From positions 20,349,704 to 20,413,703 of the forward strand of contig NC_088304.1 in the NCBI RefSeq assembly GCF_032854445.1: a stretch of DNA of 64,000 bases, in the 5' to 3' direction. The translations under genes were made by a program, and so were the position numbers. The stretch's first letter is position 1. Every line of letters begins with the position of its first letter. Origin of the DNA: Liolophura sinensis. Taxonomy: Eukaryota > Mollusca > Polyplacophora > Chitonida > Chitonidae. The notes below the pieces were generated by a model. It was not told the origin of the DNA, did not search any database, and saw nothing but the letters and a program-made list of their open reading frames with translations. This document shows, piece after piece, positions 35,838-46,919 of the stretch.

Positions 35838-36040
35838 GAGTGAGTGAGTCAGTGCTTGGGGTTAAACGTCGTACTTAACAAATTTTTCAGTCATATGACG
35901 ACAAAGGAATCAGTAGAATGCATGTAATGTTCCTCCTTGTTGCAGGACGGATTTCTACCGCTTTTTTATCTAGTGCTGCTTCACCGGAGACAAGTAAGCC
36001 GCCCCACCCGAGCCATTATACTGGTACAGGTCAACCAGTA
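35838..36040 (-). mobile_element. SINE family B, 3' half (intron of pseudogene copy 2)
   Basis: gagtgagtgagtcagtgctt, gggttaaacgtcgtactta, cagtcatatgacgac, atgttcctccttgttgcagg, cgccccacccgagccatt and caggtcaaccagt, then truncation before the tRNA-like head. Confidence 0.88.
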
Positions 36041-36284
36041 ATTCCATTCCATGGAATGGAGTCTCCATGTAAACTAATTTATGTACTCACAACTTAGTTA
36101 CAGAAAAATGTAAACCGCAAGTCACAGCAGGGCATGAATAAATACGTGAAAATCATTTAATGAGTTAGCAGACAAAGGTTAGTGCATTCGAGAAAAAACG
36201 CAAATCACTGTCCTTAAATGTATTTCTGCATTACAAACCATTATAAACCAGCAAAAGGTCAGGCTTAAATGTCCTTCAATGCAG

Positions 36285-36459
36285 GCCGGGTTGTTCCCCA
36301 TTATGGTTGTTGGAACAGCTGACAATACCACCCTGGGAGCAATCGATCCCTTGGGAGAGATCAACGAGGTGGCCATGAAGCACCGTCTGTGGTTTAACGT
36401 GGATACTGCCATTGGGGGAATCCTGATGTTGGATGAGTCTATGAAGACGAGATGTGACG
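36285..36459 (+). pseudogene. Decarboxylase copy 2, exon 5 (open but orphaned)
   Basis: The only exon of copy 2 with an intact frame and both splice sites (caatgcag, gtaaga). It encodes AGLFPIMVVGTADNTTLG, DPLGEINEVAMKH and RLWFNVDTAIGG. Loss of the His in HVDAA and of GTxGTT points to relaxed constraint even here. Confidence 0.9.
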
Positions 36460-36699
36460 GTAAGAATCCCAAGTTGATGTGACTAAGAAATGGACTCCTA
36501 GTTAAAAGTTTATATCGAACCTGTAGAAGATTGGCTATGTAGCTTACACTACCGTACGTATGTTTTCAGGAGATCAAGGGGTAGCGATGACGGCAAGAAC
36601 ATTTAGGAAATATGAAATTAATTTTAAGCAAATGTGCAAAATTCAGAATAGCACAAGCAGTTTTTAATTTCAAAATTATGTATTTGCTGTATGCTTCAG

Positions 36700-37261
36700 G
36701 AATAAACATGGCCGACTCAGTTGCTTTGGATTTCCAGTAAGCTCTTTTTGCCCCATACGGAACTGCGGCTGTGCTCTTATGGGACGGGAGTCACGTGAGG
36801 TGTTGGATGGCAAGAGACAGTGTTTCCTACCATTCTGACTCATCCCAAGAGTAGTATTCACCCGAGGATTTCACCTTTGAGACAACCCCACCCTTCATGG
36901 CATTTCCATGAAATAACATAAAACGTTGACGAAATACCCATATGAGTCAATAAGTGCCATGGCCAGCGTTATCACCTGTATGGAGCCCGATCTGACTGTC
37001 ATCGCCTTCCGGTATTTCCAACCTGGGAATGAAGACGGAAATGACGTCACGAGTTAATTGCAGGTGCTGACAGCCGAGGAGAGACAAATCTGTCGGACAC
37101 CCACAACGGTTGACGGCTTGTTGTACATCCAGTTGTCTAGTTTACCATTCCGGTCAAATATCGAGGATATATACACTGTTTTATTCTCCATTAATCGGGA
37201 TATAGATATCATAAGGAGAGAAAAAGACATTTGTTGTAAACGAGAATTTGAAAAAATATAA
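36700..37261 (+). pseudogene. Decarboxylase copy 2, exon 6 with stop at the catalytic lysine
   Basis: Begins GINMADSVALDFQ, then TAA where copies 1 and 3 have the Schiff-base Lys. Later traces include APYGTAAVLLWDG, a stop before YSPEDF, loss of the VWxMLKxLG segment, and recovery in another frame at EPDLTVIAFRYFQPG. The end is close in position to the copy 1 stop. Confidence 0.92.
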
Positions 37262-38300
37262 AGACGAATGGAATTTGAAAAGCAGCATTACTCTTAACGA
37301 TATTTATATTTCGGGTTGAGTAAAAACCAAGTAGCGCACATTTGTGCACCCTAGCCACTTTAAGTACAGAACATCAGTTAATCTTTTCACCATACCATAT
37401 GCCTCAAGTATCTATTGTAGCACAGAACTGCCGAATTTTGAAAGCCAGGTTGTATAGGCCTGGTACTTTCAGTTTTAGTAATGTACGTTCGCTGAGATGG
37501 AATACTTTAGGCCGATTTTTGCTGAAATATATTTATGAGCTTCTTAGCCAGTGACGTAGACAATTTCGGTCTGCCAGGTTTCCAAATTGTAAACTAGGTA
37601 TTCACGTCGATTATTATTTTTCCACCTTTTCAATTTTTGTCTCACCTCGATGATCATCACTGTCCAAGTACGATGAACGACTTGATGACGTGTTTGATTT
37701 AAGCTTAAAGGAAAAGAACGCCTTAATACAACATGTGTCTTAATTGAAAGAGTTATACTTAAGGTGAAATAAAATATCTGAATTTTCTGCCAACAGCGCA
37801 TGTTATTTGAGTATTAAATAGATTTAACATATTACATACGTCATCGTCTTTAGTTTTTTCCAGTAGCTATTCAGGACATGGAATTCCGGACACATTTTGG
37901 CAGCCTACAGTCACGCATGTTAGGTTAAAATTAATCTACTTGGATGAGTTGTGCTATTGATCAACATGCATCTTAATAAAGATTTGTTTAAAACCTGACA
38001 TGATAAGATGGAATTTTAAGGTCCTAAAACAGCGTAGAAGATGCGCAGCTCAATCATTTGCAATTCACTCAGACTGATTAAAACAGTTTACATATCTGCT
38101 TGTGGGAACCACGCAATCCTGGATTTTGTATGTGCATGTACGGTGGGTTGTACAGTGGTGCATATCTAGCATGCATTATTAGAACTGTAGCCTTCAGTTT
38201 CAGTTACTGTGCATATATCATGAGTAAAAGATCTAGCTCTGTCGTAATCCCACGTGGCTAAATGAGCTACAGGTTCAATGTCATATCTTCGCTTTTATTA
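37262..38300. other. Non-coding stretch after pseudogene copy 2
   Basis: Nothing recognised apart from short ORFs. Confidence 0.4.
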
Positions 38301-38305
38301 CCAGC

Positions 38306-38450
38306 CCAGTCCAGCCCGTGCTGGCTTCATCCCTGTCGCACGTGATAAGACCTACCATCAACCTTCCGATTGCCGCGGGGTTCATTCGATCTCTGCCCGC
38401 CGCCGCCGTCATATAAATGAAAATTTCTTCAGTTCCCGGCAAAACAAATT
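38306..38450 (+). mobile_element. SINE family A, degraded
   Basis: agtccagcccgtgctggctt, accatcaaccttccg, cgccgccgccgtcatataaa and tgaaaatttcttcagt follow the family A order but are heavily mutated. Confidence 0.5.
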
Positions 38451-38504
38451 TGTTACTGACACAACGATAACATGCGGACTATTTTTCAGATAGTGCAAGC
38501 CGTG

Positions 38505-38800
38505 TGAGATGAGACTCTTTTGAGTAATTCTAGACCAGTGACCGTCCAATAAATTACACTTACTCTGCTAAGTAAAGAAAAACAAAATAAATAAGAACTC
38601 TGCTAAGCCATATTGCTAGAAGGAGTACAATTTGCTCCTATTCAAGCATATACATAAACAGTTCAAATAAAACCCTAAATAGGGTAAAGTGACAGAAGAC
38701 CATATTTCACCGGTTAGGGATGACCAATTTGACAATTATCACACTGTCCTCGCTGCCCTGTTTTACTCTCCATGGTTTAATTATTTTATTATATTTTTGG
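38505..38800 (+). repeat. Dispersed repeat C, copy
   Basis: tttgagtaattctagacca, tccaataaattacactta, ctgctaagccatattgctag, tttgctcctatt, taaacagttcaaataaaacc, tttcaccggttagggatgac, ttatcacactgtc and tttactctccatgg follow the C order. A 40-bp insertion sits near 38570. Confidence 0.75.
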
Positions 38801-41575
38801 GGGTCCCATGTCAAAGCCGACAATTGGGGCAACATTTTCGTCTACATAGTCCGGTTCCAAGCTGCTTAAAACAAACCATTTTCTGCCGTTGTTCCATTGT
38901 GTGACCTTTTTCAGCCATTTAAAAGATTCACAAGGATCTATACCAGGACTACAGGGCGTTCGGACGTTAAATTCTCTCTAATCCGTGGCTCTGCACAATA
39001 TATCCATTCTTCCTTACATCATACATGTACTCAAGTATCTGTTCATAAATGTAATTTATGTTATATATATTCAATACGACCATGACTTAAGTCGACTGCG
39101 GAGAACGGATGTCAACATGAAACGATCTGTGAAACGGTCAGCATGACGTAAAAAACCTGGTGATGTCAGGGTAATGTTTGTAATTTCCGGGTAGACGTGT
39201 TAATTGGCATGTTTTACCTTCCCTCCAATAAGGTTGTTGTTATTGACGCCTGTAGGCCAAATTAGCAGATGATTTACCCGGTGGAACCTTTTATGACCGT
39301 ATGTGACGTGAAATGCAATGGTTAACCCGGTTAGTATTGGGCCAAATACCATTCAAGCTCTCGGGATGTACGTGTGCTACAAGTAAGCCATATCGTTGAC
39401 AGTACATACTAGCTTATATTGCCTCCCAGGAAAAGCACAGAGAGAATAATTAACTCTTTGACGCAACTCTTCGCTGTGCTGTTATTTTTCGGGGAGTGAC
39501 TGTTTTCCAGCCTGATAAACTGTTTACCAGACTGTTTGCTTTTTATTCCCCGCAGGGTGTGAGAAAAATCGAGCACCTTTTCCTAACCCCATGGAATCTG
39601 TAGGCGTAAATGATATGCCTGAAGAAGATAATATCACTAAGCTGCTCAGCTGGGAAAGTGCTAATCTAATAACTGGCAATGGAAATCCGAGAAAGACTTT
39701 AACTCCTGCGATAGTGTGAGCAATGTCTCTGTGCATCACTTATCCATTAACCAATTTTCACAAATCGTCGGAAAAAAAGAAAGAAGACCACGTCGTCCCG
39801 ATTTCCATTTCCGTTGAGGTTATTAAATTTACTGTGATTATGTGGCGAAATACTACTGTATAACCCACAGATAAGAGAGAAACATTGCAAATTATCACGT
39901 GATAAACTGATGGAAGTAAGCATCCATTATTGTCACACAGGTGTAAAGTGTTAATTGTATGGTCTTCGGCTTGTCTATAAAGATTGGAGTAAGCAGGGCG
40001 TACGATCGCGTAAACACATTTGGAGTTCTGCCTCATTGAATTCATCACCGAAGACACCATATATGATGTCCAACATTATTACAGTATATTGTTCCTCGTC
40101 ATCATTGTTCTTGGCCTATACTTTTTTGGCGAACATCAGGTCAGGAAAGTACTAAATATGCCTTCATGTCCTTTGGCTTGAATCCGGATCTGTAGCTCAC
40201 AAGGCCTGTAGCTTTAACACGTCGTTGAACATTTATATATTCAAAGATATGGGGGAAAATGAGATCAGGTGGATGTGTAAAGAAGGTAAAAACCCACTTT
40301 CAACGGAGTTCAACCCCAAGCACTCACTCACTCAACAGGGTAAATCAAACGGAAAGTGTCAGATCAAAGCAGACTTTCTTTTAATGAGTCGCGTTCTTTT
40401 ACGAGAGTCTAGGGATGTGTTTCAACAGAAAAGACTGCTACTAATTGAGACGACTTAGATAGATCTGGTGGACATTTATGGTCTGGCTGACGGCCAAATT
40501 AGCATACTGAGCCATGTGCTCTTTTCTCTTGGTATTAGTGTCAGACAGAATGGCACTAAATCCTGGCTATTTTGCAAAAAAAAAGAAAAATCATGAAGAA
40601 AGTTTGGTCCATAAAACCATGCATTGTTATTATTTTCAGCCACGTAATTACGAGATTTTTCTGTATTTGGAAACTCACCGAATTTCAATGCGGAGTTCTA
40701 CAGTGACGACAGAATCCAGTTATTCGTAGAATAGAAACCTAGATTGAAATTGTCTTTAGAAATACCGTTTTAAACCGGCCATGAAAGGGAAAAAACAGAA
40801 CAAAAACAAGACAAAAGTACAAGACACTTAACCCTGACAGATACATGAACAACTTTATGGAAAGAAATACAGAACACTCAAGGAATCCGCCTGTAGCCGA
40901 TGCATAATTCATGAGATTGTCTTGCCTACACTAGAAGTCTTTCACCCACTAATCATGGCGGAACAAACGGCCAGAAACCCAATCTCCCTGTTATCTTAAA
41001 CGTTCGGGGACTTCTGAGCGATACGTCCAAACACAGCGGTTGAAAGATAGTCCTCAAAATGAAAACCGAGCCTCAAGACCCGATTTGAAGAAAACAGTGT
41101 AGATTTTAGTAAGGGGTCCGTTTTTGTATGTTACACTGTGGTGGTGTGTTCCCCGCAACACAATCGTCTGGTGCGTGATACCTGCTTAAGACGCCAGACC
41201 CTACACTTATGGGTTATTTAATAAGGTTTTGGTTTAGTCGTTGAAAACCCTAAAGTGTGCTAAGAGAGTTAGTTTGATAACCTTTTTTGGGCCATATTAC
41301 TATGAGGCTAGCGGCTAGATTTATGTCAAGTCTAATATGTACTTTGGTTTTTACATAATTGCACCAAAATGTAATTAAATGGTACGACTTCAACTCTTGT
41401 ATGCACACTATAACGGTAAAGGCGATTGGCCTTCGCTAAGCAGTTAGTGATGGGAACAAATGGAGATCATAGGTCTTCTGTTTTCATCGTCTACAGTTAT
41501 GATCACACCGAAAAAATCGCATCATTTAAGTATAGTCCTGTCCCTAATTTATACTGCCATCGAATGGAATCAAAC
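38801..41575. other. Largely featureless stretch
   Basis: Contains a family B SINE tail scrap at 40310-40336 (ttcaaccccaagcactcact). It also has one splice-acceptor-like site, cccgcag at 39548-39554, followed by a 55-codon open stretch ending at 39719. No domain recognised. Confidence 0.45.
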
Positions 41576-41902
41576 CTAAAGTGGCTTGATCAGACGGAAA
41601 CAGGAACAGTTATCCCCGAGTTCACTTTTTGCCATACCATTGGATGTAGTTGACAAGTAGCACTGGGAGGTTCTCTCGCAGTAAACAATGAAGTCCTGTG
41701 TCGAGTTGAGTCCTGCATCAACACATTCCATCAGCTTAGTAGCGGAGGGAAGTTCTGTAAAGTTGAAGTTGTCGGAAAGGCATACATCGGAAGACTGGCA
41801 TTGCCTTCCCACAACTTGGTTTTCTATTGGGGCTGTGCCAAACACAGGGATGACCCAAACAGCAAGCATACACAGCGACACTTGGAGTGTGTAGGGCAGC
41901 AT
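41576..41902 (-). CDS. Hypothetical small secreted Cys-rich protein
   Basis: A 108-codon ORF opens with MLPYTLQVSLCMLAVWVIPV, a plausible signal peptide, with possible cleavage near FGTAP. The mature part has seven Cys (QCQSSDVCLS, MECVDAG, VYCERTSQCYLST, DNCSCF) and potential N-glycosylation sites (NFT, NST). A tttgtag acceptor-like sequence lies just upstream of the ATG, so this may be an internal or last exon. The Cys spacing is vaguely PAN/apple-like, but I do not claim the family. No neighbouring exon was found. Coding status is uncertain. Confidence 0.4.
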   Translation of the reverse strand: MLPYTLQVSLCMLAVWVIPVFGTAPIENQVVGRQCQSSDVCLSDNFNFTELPSATKLMECVDAGLNSTQDFIVYCERTSQCYLSTTSNGMAKSELGDNCSCFRLIKPL

Positions 41903-41949
41903 GACGGAATTTTCACTCGGCAAAATACCTACAAAAACATGACAACGTT

Positions 41950-44065
41950 CAGTTTTGCGAATACTTACTTGTATTAAAATTCTCCGGTGCCATTATTATT
42001 GCCTGTTATTAAGCTCTTTCTACGTTTAACGTTTTATGCTTCGTTGGGTGTATAGGCTAGAGGAGAAACGTAGGTATACAGAAGACGTAACCATTTTCAG
42101 ATTTCATGACATACAATGAGATAAAAACATGGACTAACTAGCATTAGTATTCTAATTATACCCAGTACAACCTTTTCCAATAGTGTTAAGGATTTCAGGG
42201 GCAAATTCCGGCGTGATTTTTGTCGCAGTATAGTGTAATCTTCATTTGAAAATCGATTTGCCTTGACATAACATTTATATATTACAAGTTTTAACATCAG
42301 TTTTCGAATAGAAGCATAGACTCAAAGGTCCGGGTACCGTAAAACGGATAATAGGTCCCTGAGAGGTACGATAGGAAAGTGCAAATTTAAAAATCCAAGC
42401 ACAATACTGCAAAATTTCCGAATAAAATTTATGAGGGCTTCGACCAAGCTTTATACAAGTTACATTTAAAACACATGATTGCTTAGTAATAATCTGCCAA
42501 ATATACACTTCCGATCAGAAGAGACAATGTATTTTTTCACGGCTGAGGTTTGTTTCTTGTCTTGAGGTGCAGAGTTTGTTCCTCTCCTTACCAAACCATA
42601 CTTTTCAAACCTTGAAATGGTGACGCCAGATATAACCAGCCTTCCTGAATCGGCCTCAAACTTATACAATGCTAAGAGATTTTAAAAGTCAAGAATCATG
42701 CCGTCATCTGTAAACTTGTAGATTATGTCACTGGCTTCGCTAACAGGTTTCTGTTATGGCTACCGTGGGTATTGTATTTTAACAGACTTACAGCTAAACG
42801 TAATGATATGCAGGTAACGTGGGACAGATGGAGTTCAATGAGACAAGCTGGTGTCTCAGTCAACTGCCATGTTGCAGACACCAGATATCGAGGAGAGCAC
42901 ATCCTCGTAACCCTTTGTATGAATTAACTTTTAATTGTATAAATGAGTCACGGTATGGTTTGTTTATTGCTTTAAATTTGTACAATGACCTAGCAAATCG
43001 TCTACTCTTTCTGGTGTGTATTTTTCCTGTGAAATGGCGACGCGGGTCCAAGCCGTATAGGCCATTCTTCTCCAGGAAGTACTACGTTATCATGTTGCCC
43101 ACAAAGCGCCATCGTAAATGCAATAATGAACAACAGATTACTTAGCTCAGATCTGCGTTTCTTTGGGCGGGAATGAAGAACCTTGTCCGCCTTTAAATAA
43201 CCCTAGCCTAAGTTGTATAACCTGATGTTGACCGCTTTTATGCTCAAACGGGTAACAAAGTACTCTCAGTTTACGGAGAACAGCGATAAAACTGGCACTG
43301 GCCAGAGTAACCACTGCGCGGGAAAAAATTACTTATTTCTTTCACATGGCTGTCCCTTTCTAGACGTGTCTCTTTCATGTCATTTTCGCAAGTCCCGATG
43401 ACTGCCGCAATGGACAAGAATTTTAGAGTAAAGCTCAAGTCTAACGGATTGAAGCATTATGACATCAGACTGTATAAGAATTACGGTAGCCACCATCCTG
43501 ACTGTACATATAACTGACTCGAAGTTACCTGTGCAATGTGGCTTCTGTTTTAGGCCCGTAATATCTGGCTTAGTTGTCTTCGCATATCACGTTGTTCACT
43601 CAACAGTGGTAGAAGAACGACAAAAAGTAATGTTGGCCTATTGATCCTTGGAAAGATCTGTGAAAAAAAAAGACCATTAAATATTTCATAAGCACTAAAC
43701 ATAGGTTTGTCGCAAGAGGACCTGAGTCACAAACGACAAACAATGCTTCAGGAGTACAACCTTTAATGAGTAGACATAACACAATTTACAAAGTCAACCA
43801 ACACACTACACGTGGCCACACTACACACATCACATAACACACTCACGATTGCAGTCGTTGAACCACAGTACACCGCACACAGTTCCGGCCCCATACAGGC
43901 GGAAAATTTATCGTTGAACTGGGTCCTCTGTAGTAAATGACACCCGACTGTCTTTGAGTTGTCACAGTCCCATACGGACGCAACCACCACGGTTGGGTTG
44001 TTAAGATGGACATCGTCACCTCCGGGCTTGCGATACTGCACCACCCGATAAACCGCTTTGCTCAC
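41950..44065. other. Non-coding stretch, nothing firm
   Basis: Short ORFs on both strands. The 100-codon Cys-containing minus-strand frame at 43763-44065 has no ATG at its start and runs out of the adjacent minisatellite. I do not regard it as a gene. Confidence 0.4.
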
Positions 44066-44066
44066 T

Positions 44067-44722
44067 TAAGGGCTGTAATCAGACAGACGCGCCGGGCGTA
44101 TCACGTCGTACCTCCAGCCATACGGAATCTCAGGGCTGTAATGAGACGCACCTGGCGTATCACGTCATACCTCCAGCCATACGGAATCTCAGGGCTGTAA
44201 TCAGACGCACCTGGTGTATCACGTCGTACCTCCAGCCATACGGAATCTCAGTGCTGTAATGAGACGCTCCGGGCGTATCACGCCGTACCTCCAGCCATAC
44301 GGAATCTCAGGGCTGTAATCAGACGCTCCGGGCGTATCACGTCATACCTCAAGCCATACGGAATCTCAGGGCTGTAATCAGACGCACCTGGCGTATCACG
44401 TCATACCTCCAGCCATAAGGAATCTCAGGGCTGTAATCAGACAGGCGCACCTGGTGTATCACGTCATACCTCCAGCCATAAAGAATCTCAGGGCTGTAAT
44501 CAGACGCACCTGGCGTATCAAGTCATACCTCCAGCCATACGGAATCTCAGGGCTGTAATCAGACGCACCTGGTGTATCACGTCGTACCTCCAGCCATACG
44601 GAATCTCAGTGCTGTAATGAGACGCTCCGGGCGTATCACGTCATACCTCCGGCCATACGGAATCTCAGGGCTGTAATCAGACAGACGCACCGGACCGTAC
44701 CTCCGGCCATACGGGATCTGTG
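44067..44722. repeat. 59-bp minisatellite, about 11 units
   Basis: Eleven copies of a unit with landmarks gggctgtaatcagacgcacc, tggcgtatcacgtcatacct and ccagccatacggaatctca. Most are 59 bp; three units with an extra cag or cagg are a few bases longer. Variants (gtgctgtaatgagacgctcc) recur, pointing to higher-order duplication inside the array. The period is not a multiple of 3, so ORFs crossing it are accidental. Confidence 0.95.
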
Positions 44723-45129
44723 CAAAATTCATATTGAAAACAAGATGTATGTCTACTTTGTCACTTGCACGTACTCCATACGTTACTAACAGTACTCCAT
44801 ACATTACTTACATTACATTGTACTGTGGCTAATTGCAACATAGTGCCTATGTTCAATAACACTGTACAGTACTCCTATACCAAAACCAATACATTCAGAA
44901 GTGCTGAAGTCAGTTCAAAGCAAAGTATACACACAACCTACCCCAGAATCAACCGGTTTTTTTCAACCAACCCTTTAGAGATATTACCCAAGATACCATG
45001 AACACACTGATCACACCCTACCTGCAAGAGCCTGGCCAGCTCTGGACCAGTCTACTAACCCGCCCAACTGAGGATACCGATGGATGCAAGACACCACTGA
45101 CTATACAGTGTCACCCCTCATATACCACT

Positions 45130-45725
45130 TCAGGCTCTCTCACACATTTGCATCGCAGTCAAACTAGTTCCCAAGCTGACCACAACCCAAGGAGACAAAC
45201 GACTCAAATATTCTGCATCTACATTGTACTTTCTGGTCAACGCGACTATTCGAAAGCAATAAGACTGGAGCGAAAGGGCCCATCTCATCAACCTGGCACT
45301 AGCAACCTTTACCCGGTTTAGACAAACCAAATGCTGGTGATCACTCTCTAAAACAAACTCCTGTTCATACAGATGCTTCTGAAACTTCTGAATCGCCCAC
45401 ACTATGGCCAAACATTCTTTTTAGGCAGTAGCATACCCTTTCTCACTAGACTTCAACTTCCGGCTAGCATAGGCTACCGGCCTATTCACGTCATACTCAT
45501 TCTGCAACAGAACTACCCTTATTCCTGAATCTGACGCAGCTGCCCGAAGAATAAACTCTTTAGAACATGGGGAAAATTTAAGATGGGCAAGTTAGTCACG
45601 TAAGATTTAAGGCTTTGAAACGCGTTTTTCTGTGCCTGACCCCATGGGACTTTATTTGGTTGACTCTTCTTTGTAAGGTCAGTAATGGTAATGCTATCAT
45701 GGAAAAGTTAGGCTACTTCCTTTTC
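45130..45725 (-). pseudogene. Ty3/Gypsy retrotransposon remnant (end of RT and RNase H)
   Basis: Minus-strand reading gives the RT-RNase H connection (ITDLTKKSQPNKVPWGQAQK, AFQSLKSYVTNLPIL), then ASDSGIRVVLLQNEYD, RPVAYASRKLKSSEKGYATA, and after a stop KECLAIVWAIQKFQKHLYEQ, ESDHQHLVCLN and ARLMRWALSLQSY. This is the Gypsy-type RNase H order. There is a stop in place of the Glu before KECLA (near 45421), a frame change near 45555 and another stop near 45710. No LTR, integrase or gag was found. The piece is dead. Confidence 0.88.
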
Positions 45726-45729
45726 AGTT

Positions 45730-46350
45730 CTGTGTCTTCTTTTCCTGTTATATGGCAAGCATGCGACTTATAAAGCTTCAAACATGCACTAAGGCAAAAT
45801 ACAGGTCATAAAATTCGAAAAATGGTAGACTGCTTCAGTCGCACTGAAGAGTATTTTTTTTTTACATCAGACACTGTAAATTGGGGGAAATCACCGTAAT
45901 ACAGTAGCTTAACAATCATATTCTAAATGATAACACTTATTTAATGCAAGACATCTTATTTCACACAAATAGTATGTTGCCAAAGAAATAAAAGAGCAAG
46001 CAATATTCGAACTCTTTCCAGAAATACAATCTGTTCTCTATAGTAAACTCTAAAGTAACACACTTGAAATTTTAGTAAAAATATTTTTCTAGCTAAAGTT
46101 GATCTTCATTTTGTAAATTAAAGACACAGTGGCTCGTTTGAGCGAAAAACGGCGTTTTTGATCGAGAGTGTATTTTTGGTGGGTTCTTGCTAAGCAACCA
46201 TCTCTTTTACTGGCCATATAACTTTTATAGGTGATTTGACCACGTTTTATACTTCTGATTTGGAAATTTACACAACGGCGCTCGAATTTTGAAATTTGCA
46301 TTTTCTTGTCGCCGTACCGTACCAGGTTCTTTGAGTGTTGAGACGTAATA
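45730..46350. other. Non-coding stretch, nothing recognised
   Basis: AT-rich, with only featureless ORFs. Confidence 0.4.
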
Positions 46351-46357
46351 TTCTTCA

Positions 46358-46560
46358 TATTTATTTATTTATTTATTTATTTAATTATTTAATTGGCGTT
46401 TTCCGCCTTACTCAAGGATATTTCACTTAAACGACTTAAAGCATTTTTGTTGGAGGAAACCAGGCAGAGCCCAGGGAAAAGCCACGATCATCCACGGATT
46501 GACCTTCCCACGTATGTTCATTGCGCTGTGCTGACGTGATAACCCCCTCGGACACGCCCC
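46358..46560 (-). mobile_element. SINE family A, diverged
   Basis: (TTTA)n tail, aattggcgttttccgcctta, ctcaaggatatttcactta, aaaccaggcagagccc, gccacgatcatccacgg and a shortened head ending in cctcggacacgcccc. Confidence 0.8.
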
Positions 46561-46784
46561 CTCCCCCCTAAGTTTTTATATTAAAAATTTCCCTTATATG
46601 TCTTGGGAACATTTTGAAAAAAGCTTTCCAGATACACTAAGAATGAACTACCCCTGGGATCATTTGCATGGTTTTAATGTATTTCCAGGCGCTCAGAATA
46701 ATGTAAAAAAAATTTAAAAAGGTCTGAAAAACGTACGTATATACCTTATAAAATACACGCTTGTACCTTGGAAGGCACGCCAAT

Positions 46785-46915
46785 AACATGCGGTTGGTCG
46801 TGAGTTTCCCCCGGGCACTGTCCACTTTCCGCTTACCATAGCGCTGGTTACCGTCGTGTACATGTAAGTGAAATATTCCTGTGTACAGTATAAAAAAGTA
46901 AATAATTAAATACAA
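46785..46915 (+). mobile_element. SINE family A, 3' half
   Basis: aacatgcggttggtcgtgag, tttcccccgggcactg, cataGCGCTGG-type core, accgtcgtgtacatgtaagtg, aaatattcctgtgtac and an A/T tail. The head is absent. Confidence 0.78.
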
Positions 46916-46919
46916 AGCA

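Larger units (their letters stand above)
33949..37261 (+). pseudogene. Group II decarboxylase pseudogene, copy 2
   Basis: Same strand and exon order as copy 1, but exon 1 is missing and every remaining exon except exon 5 is damaged. Exon 2 (33949 to about 34075) has a stop after SGHLIY and a lost donor. Exon 3 survives only as its last 70 bases (about 34826-34896), with AG in place of the GT donor. Exon 4 (35197-35349) is one base short and has a stop. Exon 5 (36285-36459) is open, with NVDTAIGG in place of HVDAAIGG. Exon 6 (36700-37261) has several stops and a deletion. The catalytic Lys codon is TAA at 36738-36740 and the preceding His is Gln. It cannot make an enzyme. Confidence 0.92.

Noticed and set aside
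43763-44065. 100-codon Cys-containing minus-strand frame beside the minisatellite
   Set aside because: It has no ATG at its start, begins inside repeat-derived sequence and lacks a signal peptide or domain.
44067-44722. CRISPR-like regular array
   Set aside because: The whole 59-bp unit is repeated without unique spacers, and the setting is eukaryotic.
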